A stretch of 58,425 nt of DNA from Mastigocoleus testarum BC008. GTDB lineage: Bacteria; Cyanobacteriota; Cyanobacteriia; Cyanobacteriales; Nostocaceae. Made by a program: the position numbers and the translations under genes. The stretch is from the NCBI RefSeq assembly GCF_001456025.1, contig NZ_LMTZ01000143.1, positions 1 to 58,425 on the forward strand, given 5' to 3'. The notes beneath the pieces were generated by a model that searched no databases, was not told the DNA's origin, and saw nothing but the letters and a program-made list of their open reading frames with translations. Below are positions 17,792-26,340 of this stretch, one piece after another (the stretch's first letter is position 1; each line of letters starts with the position of its first letter).

Positions 17792-19336
17792 CTACCCAAA
17801 CCCTCCTCCCCCTGGAGTTTCAATAATAAAAATATCTCCTGCTTCCATTTCGACTGTAGCTGTGGGGTCTAAGTCTTCTTGTTTTCCATTTTGACGCTGG
17901 ATGCTGTTGTGTCCTATGAGTCCCGGTTCTCCACCGTTTAAGCCAAAGGGAGGGGTGTTTCTATGTCCGGAAAGAATGTTTGCTGTCATGGGTTCGAGGA
18001 ACTTAATACGGCGAATAACGCCATTACCACCGGAATGCTTTCCTTTCCCACCGCTATTTGGACGCAAACTAAAGTTTTCTAGGAGTACGGGATATCTAGT
18101 TTCTAAAACTTCTGGGTCGGTTAAGCGTGAATTCGTCATGTGGGTTTGGACTGCGTCTGTACCGTCAAAGTCTGCACCTGCACCGGAACCACCACAGATT
18201 GTTTCATAGTACTGATATTTTTCATTCCCAAAGGTAAAGTTATTCATGGTTCCTTGGGATGCAGCCATAATTCCCAAAGCGCCGTATAAAGCATCGACAA
18301 TTGCTTGTGAGGTTTCGACGTTACCTGCAACTACTGCTGCTGGGTAGGCTGGATTAAGCATGCAACCTTGGGGAATGATAATTTCTAAAGGTTTCAAACA
18401 TCCAGCATTGAGGGGAATATTATCATTTACTAGGGTGCGAAAGACGTATAATACTGCTGCTTGGGTTACTGCTTTGGGGGTATTAAAGTTACTATTTAGT
18501 TGATTTGATGTATCTGTGAAATCAATTTTGGCGCTACGATTTTCTTTATTGATTATGACTTTAACTTGAATTTTGGCTCCGTTGTCCATTTCATAGCAAA
18601 ATAAGCCATCTTTTAAAACATCAATTGCTTTTCTTACTGCTAATTCGGCATTATCTTGCACAAATTGCATGTAAGCTTGGACTGTTTCAAGTCCGTATTG
18701 TGCGACCATTTTATGGAGTTCTTGAACTCCCCTTTCATTGGCGGCGATTTGGGCTTTGAAGTCGGCGATATTTTGGTTGGGGTTACGAGCGGGATATTGA
18801 TGATTTAAGAGTTTTTCCCTAACTAAAGTTTCTTGGAAATTCCCTTCTTCAACTAGGAGAAAATTATCAAATAAAATTCCTTCTTCTTCTACTGTGGTAC
18901 TGTGGGGAGGCATAGAACCGGGAGTGATTCCGCCAATGTCTGCTTGGTGTCCGCGAGAAGCGAGGTAGAAGATGGGGGGATGGGAGATGGGGGAAGAAAA
19001 TACTGGGGTAGTTACTGTGACGTCAGGAAGATGTGTTCCTCCGTTGTAGGGATTGTTGGATAAATATACGTTTCCTGGTTTGATGCTGTCGCCTTTGTCT
19101 TGAATTAAACTACGGACGCTTTCGCTCATTGACCCTAAGTGTACGGGTATATGGGGGGCGTTTGCTACTAGTAAACCGGAAGTGTCGAAGATTGCGCAGG
19201 AGAAATCTAGGCGTTCTTTTATGTTTACTGATGCTGCTGTGTTTTGCAGCACGATTCCCATTTGTTCGGCGATGAATTGATAGAGGTTTTTGAATATTTC
19301 TAGGCGAACGGGGTCGGGTTTTGATGTTATTTTCAT
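17792..19336 (-). CDS. hyuB: hydantoinase B/oxoprolinase family protein
   Basis: 514 residues, the B half of ATP-dependent 5-oxoprolinase/N-methylhydantoinase, which opens cyclic imides or 5-oxoproline using ATP bound by the A subunit. Landmarks: KERLDFSCAIFD near residue 45, VYLSNNPYNGGTHLPDVTV near residue 108, SRGHQADIGGITPGSMP near residue 137, and the C-terminal IIETPGGGGFG. Length is normal for the split subunit. The A-subunit gene lies upstream on the same strand (20623-22749), about 1.3 kb away. A phosphatase gene and a broken VOC gene lie between them, so the usual tight hyuA-hyuB pairing has been disrupted. Substrate cannot be told from sequence. Confidence 0.92.
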   Translation of the reverse strand: MKITSKPDPVRLEIFKNLYQFIAEQMGIVLQNTAASVNIKERLDFSCAIFDTSGLLVANAPHIPVHLGSMSESVRSLIQDKGDSIKPGNVYLSNNPYNGGTHLPDVTVTTPVFSSPISHPPIFYLASRGHQADIGGITPGSMPPHSTTVEEEGILFDNFLLVEEGNFQETLVREKLLNHQYPARNPNQNIADFKAQIAANERGVQELHKMVAQYGLETVQAYMQFVQDNAELAVRKAIDVLKDGLFCYEMDNGAKIQVKVIINKENRSAKIDFTDTSNQLNSNFNTPKAVTQAAVLYVFRTLVNDNIPLNAGCLKPLEIIIPQGCMLNPAYPAAVVAGNVETSQAIVDALYGALGIMAASQGTMNNFTFGNEKYQYYETICGGSGAGADFDGTDAVQTHMTNSRLTDPEVLETRYPVLLENFSLRPNSGGKGKHSGGNGVIRRIKFLEPMTANILSGHRNTPPFGLNGGEPGLIGHNSIQRQNGKQEDLDPTATVEMEAGDIFIIETPGGGGFG

Positions 19337-19395
19337 TTTTTGTTTATAAATTAAAATAGTTTAGTCAATAGCTATTGTTGCCAAAATAGTACTCC

Positions 19396-19419
19396 AGAGA
19401 CGTAGCATGCTACGTCTCT
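19396..19419. repeat. perfect 24-bp palindrome, GTAGAGACGT family
   Basis: AGAGACGTAGCA followed by its exact inverse complement. It lies between hyuB and the VOC remnant. Confidence 0.85.
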
Positions 19420-19441
19420 ACAAATTTTGTGGATTTACCAT

Positions 19442-19558
19442 TTAATTGAAATTGGTAGTTCTACGTTGACCTTCTGTGAATCCAAAATTTTTGAGAACTG
19501 CAGCTTCTGGTGCTAATGGTTCAACGCAAACAAAAATATGATCTAATTCAAGTTGCAT
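19442..19558 (-). pseudogene. remnant of a VOC/glyoxalase-like gene (N-terminus only)
   Basis: The 38-codon frame starts MQLELDHIFVCVEPLAPEAA and continues KNFGFTEGQRR, a convincing start of a vicinal-oxygen-chelate protein (LDHIFVCV strand, then a helix ending in GF). It stops after TTNFN, far short of the usual 120 or more residues. The rest of the gene is not found downstream, where palindromic repeat DNA begins 22 bases later. It looks like a deletion remnant. Confidence 0.6.
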
Positions 19559-19599
19559 ATTCTCATCATCCCTCCAGATAATCAATTATCCGATTTATT

Positions 19600-19633
19600 G
19601 TAGGGTGCTGTTAGGCGCAAGCCGTAACGCACC
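19600..19633. repeat. dispersed GTAGGGTGC...TAACGCACC element
   Basis: Second copy of the element at 1112-1143, starting GTAGGGTGCTGTTAGGCGCA and ending GTAACGCACC. Confidence 0.75.
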
Positions 19634-19757
19634 GTTATCTATCCCCACATGGATCGCAAGCCGTAACGCTGTTGTCAAAGAAACCGTAGAACTTGAAGAA
19701 GGGCTGTCGCCCTCATATGATGAAAATTCCACGGGATAATTTATTATTTGAAGTCCC

Positions 19758-20396
19758 TTATGTTCCCCGACGAGAGCGAAGACCATCGGGTATATGATGG
19801 CGATCGCCTAATGTTTCTAACAAGGGACCATTGACGTCAAACTTAACCATACTTACTGACGCGACCAAAATATTTACCCGGTAGCGATAGCGTCCCAAAT
19901 CGATTCCTAGTAAACTGCAAAGCATAATCCGAATCGTGGCTTTATGGGAAACTACTAAAACGTTACCTTGGGGATGTTTTTCTTGAATTTCAGCAATTAC
20001 AGGCATAGAGCGGTTAGCAATATCTACCGCAGTTTCTCCACCTAGCGGTGCATTCCAAGCCGGTTCTGTCAACCATTTTACATAGCTTTGTGGGTAATTC
20101 TCTTGGGCAAAGGATTTACTGTGGGTTTCCCATTCGCCGTAACTACCTTCTCTAAGTCCGTCACGTAACTGCATATCCATACCAATAGCATCACAAAATG
20201 GCTTGGCAGTTGCAATTGTGCGCTTCATCGGGCTAACATAGACTGCTTCCCACTTCAATTTTTGGTAGACATTGGCAAAACTAGATGCCATCTGCATTCC
20301 TTCAGAGGTCAACTCCGCATCAGTTTCACCGCAGAAATTACCACTCTGACTAAAAGTCGTTTCTCCATGTCTGAGTAGATATAAATTGAGTGTCAT
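19758..20396 (-). CDS. histidine phosphatase family protein (phosphoglycerate mutase-like)
   Basis: 212 residues from the ATG at 20396. The catalytic motif LYLLRHGETTF lies at the very N-terminus, with His of RHG as the phospho-acceptor. Other family positions are YVSPMKRTIATA near residue 55, the acid DGLREGSYGEWE near residue 82, and the second catalytic His in VLVVSHKATIR near residue 150. All look intact, so it should be an active phosphatase or mutase. An 18-residue N-terminal extension from 20450 is possible but hydrophobic and atypical. The substrate is not predictable. It lies between hyuA and hyuB on the same strand. Confidence 0.9.
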   Translation of the reverse strand: MTLNLYLLRHGETTFSQSGNFCGETDAELTSEGMQMASSFANVYQKLKWEAVYVSPMKRTIATAKPFCDAIGMDMQLRDGLREGSYGEWETHSKSFAQENYPQSYVKWLTEPAWNAPLGGETAVDIANRSMPVIAEIQEKHPQGNVLVVSHKATIRIMLCSLLGIDLGRYRYRVNILVASVSMVKFDVNGPLLETLGDRHHIPDGLRSRRGT

Positions 20397-20622
20397 AGCT
20401 TGTATGGCGATTAGGATAAAGGAGATTGTGCAAAAATAAAATATCATCAATCGCGTTCTCGAGTGTGTACCTTTGGTACAGACTGAGGTTGAACTTTTTA
20501 GGGAATGGCTAGTGACATTTTACCCGTGGTTGTATCAGTAGGATAGGACTTTTCTAACTCAATGTGTGTATTAACAGAAGCTGAGTTTCGGGGTGAAGCG
20601 GGACATTCATAAACAAATGGTA

Positions 20623-22749
20623 TTAAGCAATACGCTCTAATATCAAATGATTGCGTTCGGTTAACTTTGCTTCCCATTCCGGCTCAACTACAATGGTGCT
20701 AATTTTTTCTACAATAATTGCAGAACCTTTAATAGCATCCCCCGGTTGCAAGTCTTCCCGTCGATAAACCGGAGTATCGTACCATCGATCCACACTAAAC
20801 ATCTTTACTATTTCAACTGGTGTAGGAATTTCATCTACTCCACGGGTACGACTAATTAAAGGTTCTGCGGGAGTATCCATTTTCTGAATCACTTCGACTG
20901 AGCCTGATTCTACTATTAATGCTTTTTCCGATTGCACGAAACCGTACCTTAATTTATGCTCTTTCTCAAAATCAAGACGCATCGTTTCCACATTTTCAAC
21001 AAAATCAACGCTTAAAGTTGAACTTGTCCCCTCATACTTCAGATTAAGCTTTCTAATTATTTCCCGTTCGTATATCTCTGCGCTAACTTCCCCGTTACTC
21101 AATTCCTCCTTCCCTCGTTTCTCCAAAATTTTCATTAACTGCTGTAGCTCAGGAGCTAATTCTTTATCTAAAACCTTTTCTACTCCTGCTTCTCTCATCG
21201 CCCTGATATCTGCTAGACCCATTCCATAAGCAGAGAGAACCCCAGCATAAGGATGCAAAAATATCTTGGTCATTCCTAAAGTATCAGCTATTAAGCAAGT
21301 TACCTGCGCTCCAGCACCACCAAAACAGCAAAGGACGTATTGAGTGACATCATAACCCCGTTGCAAACTGATTTTTTTGATTGCATTTGCCATATTTTCG
21401 ACTGCGATCGCAATAAATCCAGCTGCTACTTGTTCGGGTGTAGAAGTGTTTCCGGTTGTTGCTGCAATATCTTGAGCTAGTTGAGCAAATTTCTCAGTGA
21501 CGATATCTTTATCTAAAGGTAAATTACCATCAACTCCAAAAACAGCTGGAAAATATTGGGGATGAATTTTTCCTAACATCACATTAGCATCGGTTACTGT
21601 TAATGGTCCCCCACGTCGGTAAGAAGCAGGTCCGGGATTTGAACCTGCAGATTCTGGTCCCACGCGATAACTAGAACCATCGAAAAATAAAATTGAACCG
21701 CCACCTGCTGCAATGGTATTAATTGCTAAGACGGGAACTCGCATCCGCGCTCCGGCGATTTCCGATTCTAGTTGACGTTCGTATTCTCCTTTGAAGTGGG
21801 CGACATCTGTACTGGTTCCACCCATATCAAAAGTGATTATCTTCTCAAAACCCGCCCTTTTACTAGTTTGTACTGCGCCGACAATCCCCCCAGCTGGACC
21901 GCTTAAAATACTATCTTTTCCTTGGAATTGTTCCGCTGCAACTAAACCCCCGTCAGACTTCATAAACATGAGTTTGACTCCGGGTAATTTACTAGCGACT
22001 TGGTTAACATAGCGACGCAGTATTGGAGTTAAGTATGCATCGACAACTGTTGTATCTCCCCTGCTAACCAATTTCATCAGAGGACTGACTTGATGGGACA
22101 CAGATATCTGCGTAAATCCGATTTCTTGGGCGATTTGGGCTACCTGTTGTTCGTGGGAAGGATAGCGATCGCTATGCATGAAAACTATAGCACAACTACG
22201 AATTCCCCCATCGTAAACCGCTTGTAAGTTTTTCCTTACTCGTTCAACATTGAGTGGAATTAATTCATTACCTCGAGCATCATACCTTTGTTCGACCTCG
22301 ATTACCTCCTCGTAAAGCATTGTAGGTAAAATTATTTGACGAGCAAAGATATCAGGACGATTTTGGTAACCAATTCGCAAAGCATCTTTGAAACCTTTGG
22401 TAATTAAAAGCGCAACCCGGTCTCCTTTTCTTTCTAAGAGTGCATTGGTTGCGACTGTAGTTCCCATTTTTACTACTTCAATTGCTGCGGTGGGAATGGC
22501 TTCGTTCCTTGAAAGTCCGAGAATATCGTGAATACCTTGAATCGCAGCATCTTGATATTGTTCGGGATTTTCTGAAAGTAATTTATAAACGATTACCCAT
22601 TGTTGGTTAGGAAGAGGAACAATTAAAAAACGTTGGGGATGGGTTACAAGTCGATCGATAATCCCTTGGTCATTAGTAGCAGCAACAATATCTGTGAATG
22701 TTCCACCCCTATCAGCAAATACTTTTAACATTGTTTGATTAGTCATCAT
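20623..22749 (-). CDS. hyuA: hydantoinase A/oxoprolinase family protein (ATP-binding subunit)
   Basis: 708 residues from the double ATG at 22746-22749, normal length for the A subunit. The actin/ASKHA-type ATP site is seen as ADRGGTFTDIVA near residue 12 and IITFDMGGTSTDVAHF near residue 307. VVKMGTTVATNALLERKG near residue 95 and LSGPAGGIVGA near residue 283 are further family landmarks. The C-terminal domain follows after the YVLCCFGGAGAQ segment. Subunit A hydrolyses ATP to activate 5-oxoproline or hydantoins for ring opening by HyuB, encoded downstream at 17792-19336. A six-residue N-terminal extension from 22767 is possible. Confidence 0.93.
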   Translation of the reverse strand: MMTNQTMLKVFADRGGTFTDIVAATNDQGIIDRLVTHPQRFLIVPLPNQQWVIVYKLLSENPEQYQDAAIQGIHDILGLSRNEAIPTAAIEVVKMGTTVATNALLERKGDRVALLITKGFKDALRIGYQNRPDIFARQIILPTMLYEEVIEVEQRYDARGNELIPLNVERVRKNLQAVYDGGIRSCAIVFMHSDRYPSHEQQVAQIAQEIGFTQISVSHQVSPLMKLVSRGDTTVVDAYLTPILRRYVNQVASKLPGVKLMFMKSDGGLVAAEQFQGKDSILSGPAGGIVGAVQTSKRAGFEKIITFDMGGTSTDVAHFKGEYERQLESEIAGARMRVPVLAINTIAAGGGSILFFDGSSYRVGPESAGSNPGPASYRRGGPLTVTDANVMLGKIHPQYFPAVFGVDGNLPLDKDIVTEKFAQLAQDIAATTGNTSTPEQVAAGFIAIAVENMANAIKKISLQRGYDVTQYVLCCFGGAGAQVTCLIADTLGMTKIFLHPYAGVLSAYGMGLADIRAMREAGVEKVLDKELAPELQQLMKILEKRGKEELSNGEVSAEIYEREIIRKLNLKYEGTSSTLSVDFVENVETMRLDFEKEHKLRYGFVQSEKALIVESGSVEVIQKMDTPAEPLISRTRGVDEIPTPVEIVKMFSVDRWYDTPVYRREDLQPGDAIKGSAIIVEKISTIVVEPEWEAKLTERNHLILERIA

Positions 22750-23371
22750 CTGACAGTAGACTAACAAGAGATTTGGGGTGTTGAGAACAGGGCAAACGTA
22801 TCTAAAATTAACAAAAATAAATGGACAAAAACTTTGATTTATGCAATTGACGTAAAAATAAGATTTTTCGTTAGTCTCATTGTTTTAACCGTGTATGGAA
22901 GGTAAAAAATTTCAGACCATAGATTCTCAATTAATAGGATTTAATGCGGAAAAATACGGTTTTATTGAGAAAATGGCATTTTTATTGACAAGATGCGTTC
23001 GCCCTGGTGTTGAGAACTAATATTCAAGGCAAGCTAAAATTCAAGCATATAATCTTATTAAGTACGTTAGTAAGAAAAATCATAACTTGTTTGTAATAGC
23101 GCTTTAGCGCTAAAGCGCTACTACTAGAAAAATACAGATATTTTATATTTATTTACATAGTTTACTTTTTTCTCGCCTACTTACTTAAGATCGGATTAAA
23201 TTATTTTTTAGTACTTGATCTTAAGCACAAATGCAATGGATCAAATAACTCATTACCGCACTTTAATCTGAAGTTCCTCTCAAGGAAAAAGCATTCAACT
23301 GAAGTAGATTGTTATACTAATTTTAGAGTTGCTTAAATTTGATTTAGTTATGCAGCTTAGGAGAAGTTCAA
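22750..23371. other. intergenic spacer with a palindrome
   Basis: Divergent spacer with no gene. It contains a perfect 24-bp palindrome TAGCGCTTTAGC plus its inverse complement (23097-23120) that folds into a strong hairpin. The right end carries the ribosome-binding site TTAGGAG, nine bases before the next ATG. Confidence 0.6.
23097..23120. repeat. perfect 24-bp palindrome with GCGCT core
   Basis: TAGCGCTTTAGC followed by GCTAAAGCGCTA. It may be another small dispersed palindrome; only one copy was seen in this window. Confidence 0.7.
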
Positions 23372-24061
23372 ATGAGTATGGATGATAAAGCCTATGAGCT
23401 AGACATCCTGAAACAAGTAATCAGTACTTATCTAAATGATACTGTACCATTTACAGAGGAGGGGTTGAACTCTCTTACTTCCAAACGTGATGAGATTGTT
23501 TATAAGATTGCGACAAAAATTTATCACGAGAGTGGGCACAAGCTTGAATTCTCTTTTGCATGCGATACTATTAACTCTCACATCGAAGTATTGAAAACGC
23601 GTATCGCAAAGGAGAAAGCCATTGCTTACAAGCGTTTACAGTCTCAAAAAGCTGAGGAAGCTCTACAAAGCGTACAAGAAAATCAAAAAAGAGCACAAGC
23701 AGAAAAGCAAAAGCAAAATCGCTTGATTGAGTTGGCTAGAAAACTTAACGAGTCTAAAAGAGATACAAGCATGTCCGATCTCTTTTTTAAAGTCCAAAAT
23801 ATAATCAGCGAGCAGTTATCCGTAGATTTAGATGTAATTAAGTTAAATGCTCATATCTCAAATGATTTGGGAGCTGATGAACTTGATACTTTTGAGCTTG
23901 CGATGGCGTTGGAAGAAGAATTTGACATTGAAATACCAGATAATATATTGGGGTCGGTTAAGAGATATCCCCCGTCGTTTAGCAATAGTTTCGGTGATTC
24001 AGATCCTGTGGCTTGTACTGTTGGAGAACTCTTGGATTTCATTCACAATTCAATAAAGTAG
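23372..24061 (+). CDS. coiled-coil protein with C-terminal acyl-carrier-like domain lacking the serine
   Basis: 229 residues with an unusual layout. Residues 1-80 are helical, and residues 78-130 form a charged coiled coil rich in K, E and Q. Residues 134-228 match the four-helix acyl carrier protein fold: KVQNIISEQLSVDLDVI, then DLGADELDTFELAMALEEEF, then DIEIPDN. In true ACP the loop is GADSLDT and the Ser carries phosphopantetheine. Here residue 170 is Glu (codon GAA), so the domain cannot be loaded. An insert of about 15 residues (near residues 196-212) precedes the last helix. It therefore probably acts as a binding module rather than an acyl carrier. Start chosen for the AGGAG site. No lipid-synthesis genes are adjacent. 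Confidence 0.8.
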   Translation: MSMDDKAYELDILKQVISTYLNDTVPFTEEGLNSLTSKRDEIVYKIATKIYHESGHKLEFSFACDTINSHIEVLKTRIAKEKAIAYKRLQSQKAEEALQSVQENQKRAQAEKQKQNRLIELARKLNESKRDTSMSDLFFKVQNIISEQLSVDLDVIKLNAHISNDLGADELDTFELAMALEEEFDIEIPDNILGSVKRYPPSFSNSFGDSDPVACTVGELLDFIHNSIK

Positions 24062-24235
24062 CTTTGGTTAAGTAAAATTACTTGGGTTAATCAGCAACAA
24101 CACGCTGCATTTAATTAGGGCTTGCTGAAGAAGTAATGGAAAAACAATATGAAGATTGGTTAGTTATTCGAACAAGAATTAAATATAAGTTTTTGTTGTC
24201 TTAGATGAGCTAAATCATAATTTTGAATAATTGTT

Positions 24236-24808
24236 TCATTGTCCATCCGCAATAAATTTTGGGCTGTAAGTTTCCGTAGCATCACGACAATAATCTAGAA
24301 GTGCGTTTAATTCTGCCATAACTTTCTTTGGATTTCGACCTTTAAGGAGAGCAAAAGATACCGCTTCATAGGGATCTCTTCCAGTTTTTCTCACAGTTTC
24401 AATTGCAGTTTTATTAGAAAATCCCCGTTGCGCGACTAACCATGCGGCTAAAACATGTCCCGTGCGTCCGATTCCCCCAGAGCAGTGAACTACTACTTTT
24501 TCATTTTGGCGATAATCGCAGTTCGGCAAAAACGGTAATATTTCTTGGGTTAACGTTTGGCGATCAGCGAGTTGAAAATCCTCAATCGGTGACCAGCAAA
24601 CCCGGTCCGTTCCAAATTTCTGTCGGTAAATTCCAAGCAAATCTGAATAGCGATCGAGTTGAGTCTGGGAAAGTAAACAGCAAACATGTTTAATATTTTG
24701 ACCTTGCATAAACTTAATCCACTCATTCACCCGGTCACTACTGTATCCAGGTCTTGCAGAACCAAACACAATAGTTTCCTTTGGGGAAGCTGCAGCAAAT
24801 TTGTACAT
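24236..24808 (-). CDS. dual-specificity/protein-tyrosine phosphatase-like protein
   Basis: 190 residues with the cysteine-phosphatase signature VVVHCSGGIGRTG: catalytic Cys109 and Arg115 in HCxxGxxR. The general acid is probably an Asp in SPIEDFQLAD near residue 75. The fold and length fit cyclin-dependent-kinase-inhibitor-like or dual-specificity phosphatases that remove phosphate from Tyr/Ser/Thr or small molecules. There is no signal peptide. The GNAT gene follows upstream on the same strand with a 26-base gap, so they may be co-transcribed. Substrate unknown. Confidence 0.88.
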   Translation of the reverse strand: MYKFAAASPKETIVFGSARPGYSSDRVNEWIKFMQGQNIKHVCCLLSQTQLDRYSDLLGIYRQKFGTDRVCWSPIEDFQLADRQTLTQEILPFLPNCDYRQNEKVVVHCSGGIGRTGHVLAAWLVAQRGFSNKTAIETVRKTGRDPYEAVSFALLKGRNPKKVMAELNALLDYCRDATETYSPKFIADGQ

Positions 24809-24834
24809 ACTATTGAGTTATTGTGTGAAAAATA

Positions 24835-25353
24835 TTAGCTGAAATTGGGGTTTTGATACCTATACAAAATATGTGGGATGTCAGCGTGCATAATATTTTT
24901 CTCAAATACAAACCCAATTTTTTGCATTACTCTTTCAGATTTTTTGTTCGTAACTAAGGTATAAGCAACCACGCTTGGATAAAAAAATTCATCAAATGCA
25001 ATTGATAAGGCTTTTTCCCCTATTTCTACCGCCAAACCTTTTCCCCAAAATTCTGGCATCAGTGCGTAACCAAGTTCAACTTCTTTCCGATTATTTACGA
25101 CGACCCTCCTGATACCACCACGTCCGACAAAGACTTCAGTTTCCTTATCACAGAATATCCATTGACCATGTCCATAATTTTCCCATTGTTCGCAATTATA
25201 TTTCATTTTTGCTTTTACTTTTTCTTTGCTCAAAGTTCCTCCCAATGTCGCCATCACTTCTAAATTAGAAGTCATTTCAAGCAATAATTTCCAATGCTCA
25301 TTGCATATTCTTTCACCTTTTAATCTATCGGTTTCAATTCGCTCAAATTGCAT
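24835..25353 (-). CDS. GNAT-family acetyltransferase (RimJ/RimL type)
   Basis: 172 residues from the ATG at 25353 (MQFERIETDRLKGERI), which gives the standard RimL-like start; 15 extra residues from 25398 are unlikely. The acetyl-CoA site is ELGYALMPEFWGKGLAVE near residues 93-110, with WGKGLA as the pyrophosphate loop. VAYTLVTNKKSERVMQKIGF follows as the typical motif B. It probably acetylates an amino group of a protein or small molecule. Its stop is 26 bases before the phosphatase start. Confidence 0.88.
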   Translation of the reverse strand: MQFERIETDRLKGERICNEHWKLLLEMTSNLEVMATLGGTLSKEKVKAKMKYNCEQWENYGHGQWIFCDKETEVFVGRGGIRRVVVNNRKEVELGYALMPEFWGKGLAVEIGEKALSIAFDEFFYPSVVAYTLVTNKKSERVMQKIGFVFEKNIMHADIPHILYRYQNPNFS

Positions 25354-25450
25354 ATTCTCAAACTTATTTGTGACTAAGACTATTATTCTTCCGGTCAAGT
25401 AGTCTTCTCATTATCTCCCTAGAAAATAATCAATATTATTCTAAAGATTT

Positions 25451-25786
25451 TTAACCAACCGCATAAGGGGAAAATTGGCGCTTAAAAGAGGAATGAAAAC
25501 CCAAAACTATATCTGAATTCGGCACACCCATATTTACCAATCTTTTAGCTATAGATTCTTCTGTACCATTATATTGAATCCAAATTTTACCATCTTGAAT
25601 ATCAAAGTGCATTACAGGACCAAATACTCGTTTATCTCCTTGCCAACCAACATAGGCTAGTTGATAATGGTCATGTTCGGAATCAAATATTAACTCCGCT
25701 TTTACGGAATCAGTAGTAGTTGAAATTTGGGCGTGTTCTGTCAAGATTTCCTTGATAAATTGTCGATATTGTTCTATCTTATCCAT
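25451..25786 (-). CDS. xisI: XisI-like protein (fdxN element excision controlling factor family)
   Basis: 111 residues, the normal length. It begins MDKIEQYRQFIKEILTEHA and contains the family segments DHYQLAYVGW near residue 40, GPVMHFDIQDGKIWIQYNGTE in the middle, and IVLGFHSSFKRQFSPYAVG at the end. In Anabaena XisI and XisH are both needed for excision of the fdxN element during heterocyst formation, but many cyanobacteria carry multiple copies far from such elements. Overlaps xisH by 13 bases, so the two are translationally coupled. No XisF recombinase is seen here. Confidence 0.93.
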   Translation of the reverse strand: MDKIEQYRQFIKEILTEHAQISTTTDSVKAELIFDSEHDHYQLAYVGWQGDKRVFGPVMHFDIQDGKIWIQYNGTEESIAKRLVNMGVPNSDIVLGFHSSFKRQFSPYAVG

Positions 25787-26190
25787 TTCTTTATTTCCTC
25801 CAATTTAGGATCGTAAATCATTAATTTGACTTGGTAACGTTTCAGAGAACGTTGGATAAAAGAAAGCTGAAAAAAATCCTGATAAGTTTCAATGGGAATA
25901 GCTAAATAAACAATTCGCTCTGGTTCTTGCTCTTCTAGTGCTTGAAAATAATTAAGATATTGACCCAAAGCTGTATGAAATGCACTAATATCTGAATCTC
26001 CTATAAAGCTTTTTATTTCTACAGCAATTTTTTCGGAGTCTCGTTCTGCTGCGATCGCACTTTCTGCTGCTAAGTCAATTTGTAATTTGACTGCTTCACT
26101 TATGCGGATCGTAAGGGGATCGTGGGTTATCTTCCATCCATCTTTGATTAACGCACTTTTAACTTGTTGATGGAAAACGTCTTTTGCCAT
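25774..26190 (-). CDS. xisH: XisH-like protein (fdxN element excision controlling factor family)
   Basis: 138 residues, normal length. MAKDVFHQQVKSALIKDGW opens it. The PD-(D/E)xK-like core is visible as IDL around Asp39 and VEIK with Glu58 and Lys60, followed by SFIGDSDISAFHTALGQYLN. This makes an endonuclease-like fold likely for XisH, working with XisI. The pair sits in an ordinary region without an obvious excisable element, so it could be a stand-alone toxin-antitoxin-like or regulatory pair. That last idea is inference only. Confidence 0.93.
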   Translation of the reverse strand: MAKDVFHQQVKSALIKDGWKITHDPLTIRISEAVKLQIDLAAESAIAAERDSEKIAVEIKSFIGDSDISAFHTALGQYLNYFQALEEQEPERIVYLAIPIETYQDFFQLSFIQRSLKRYQVKLMIYDPKLEEIKKWIR

Positions 26191-26340
26191 TTTGGATGCT
26201 CTTCATCCTGATTATGCTTTACTTTATTATTTAATATCAACTTCAAAAAACACTGCTATGTATCAATTTTTTGAATATGTTCGCTGTTACACTCAATTTA
26301 GTTTTTTTGGTAATGTAGTGATTGCACGAATCGGTTGCGG

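Noticed and set aside
19595..19786. 63-codon frame on the minus strand
   Set aside because: It overlaps the phosphatase end and is composed of the dispersed GTAGGGTGC element.
24115..24135. AGGGCTTGCTGAA as an insertion-sequence end
   Set aside because: A single short match; no second end and no transposase remnant nearby.
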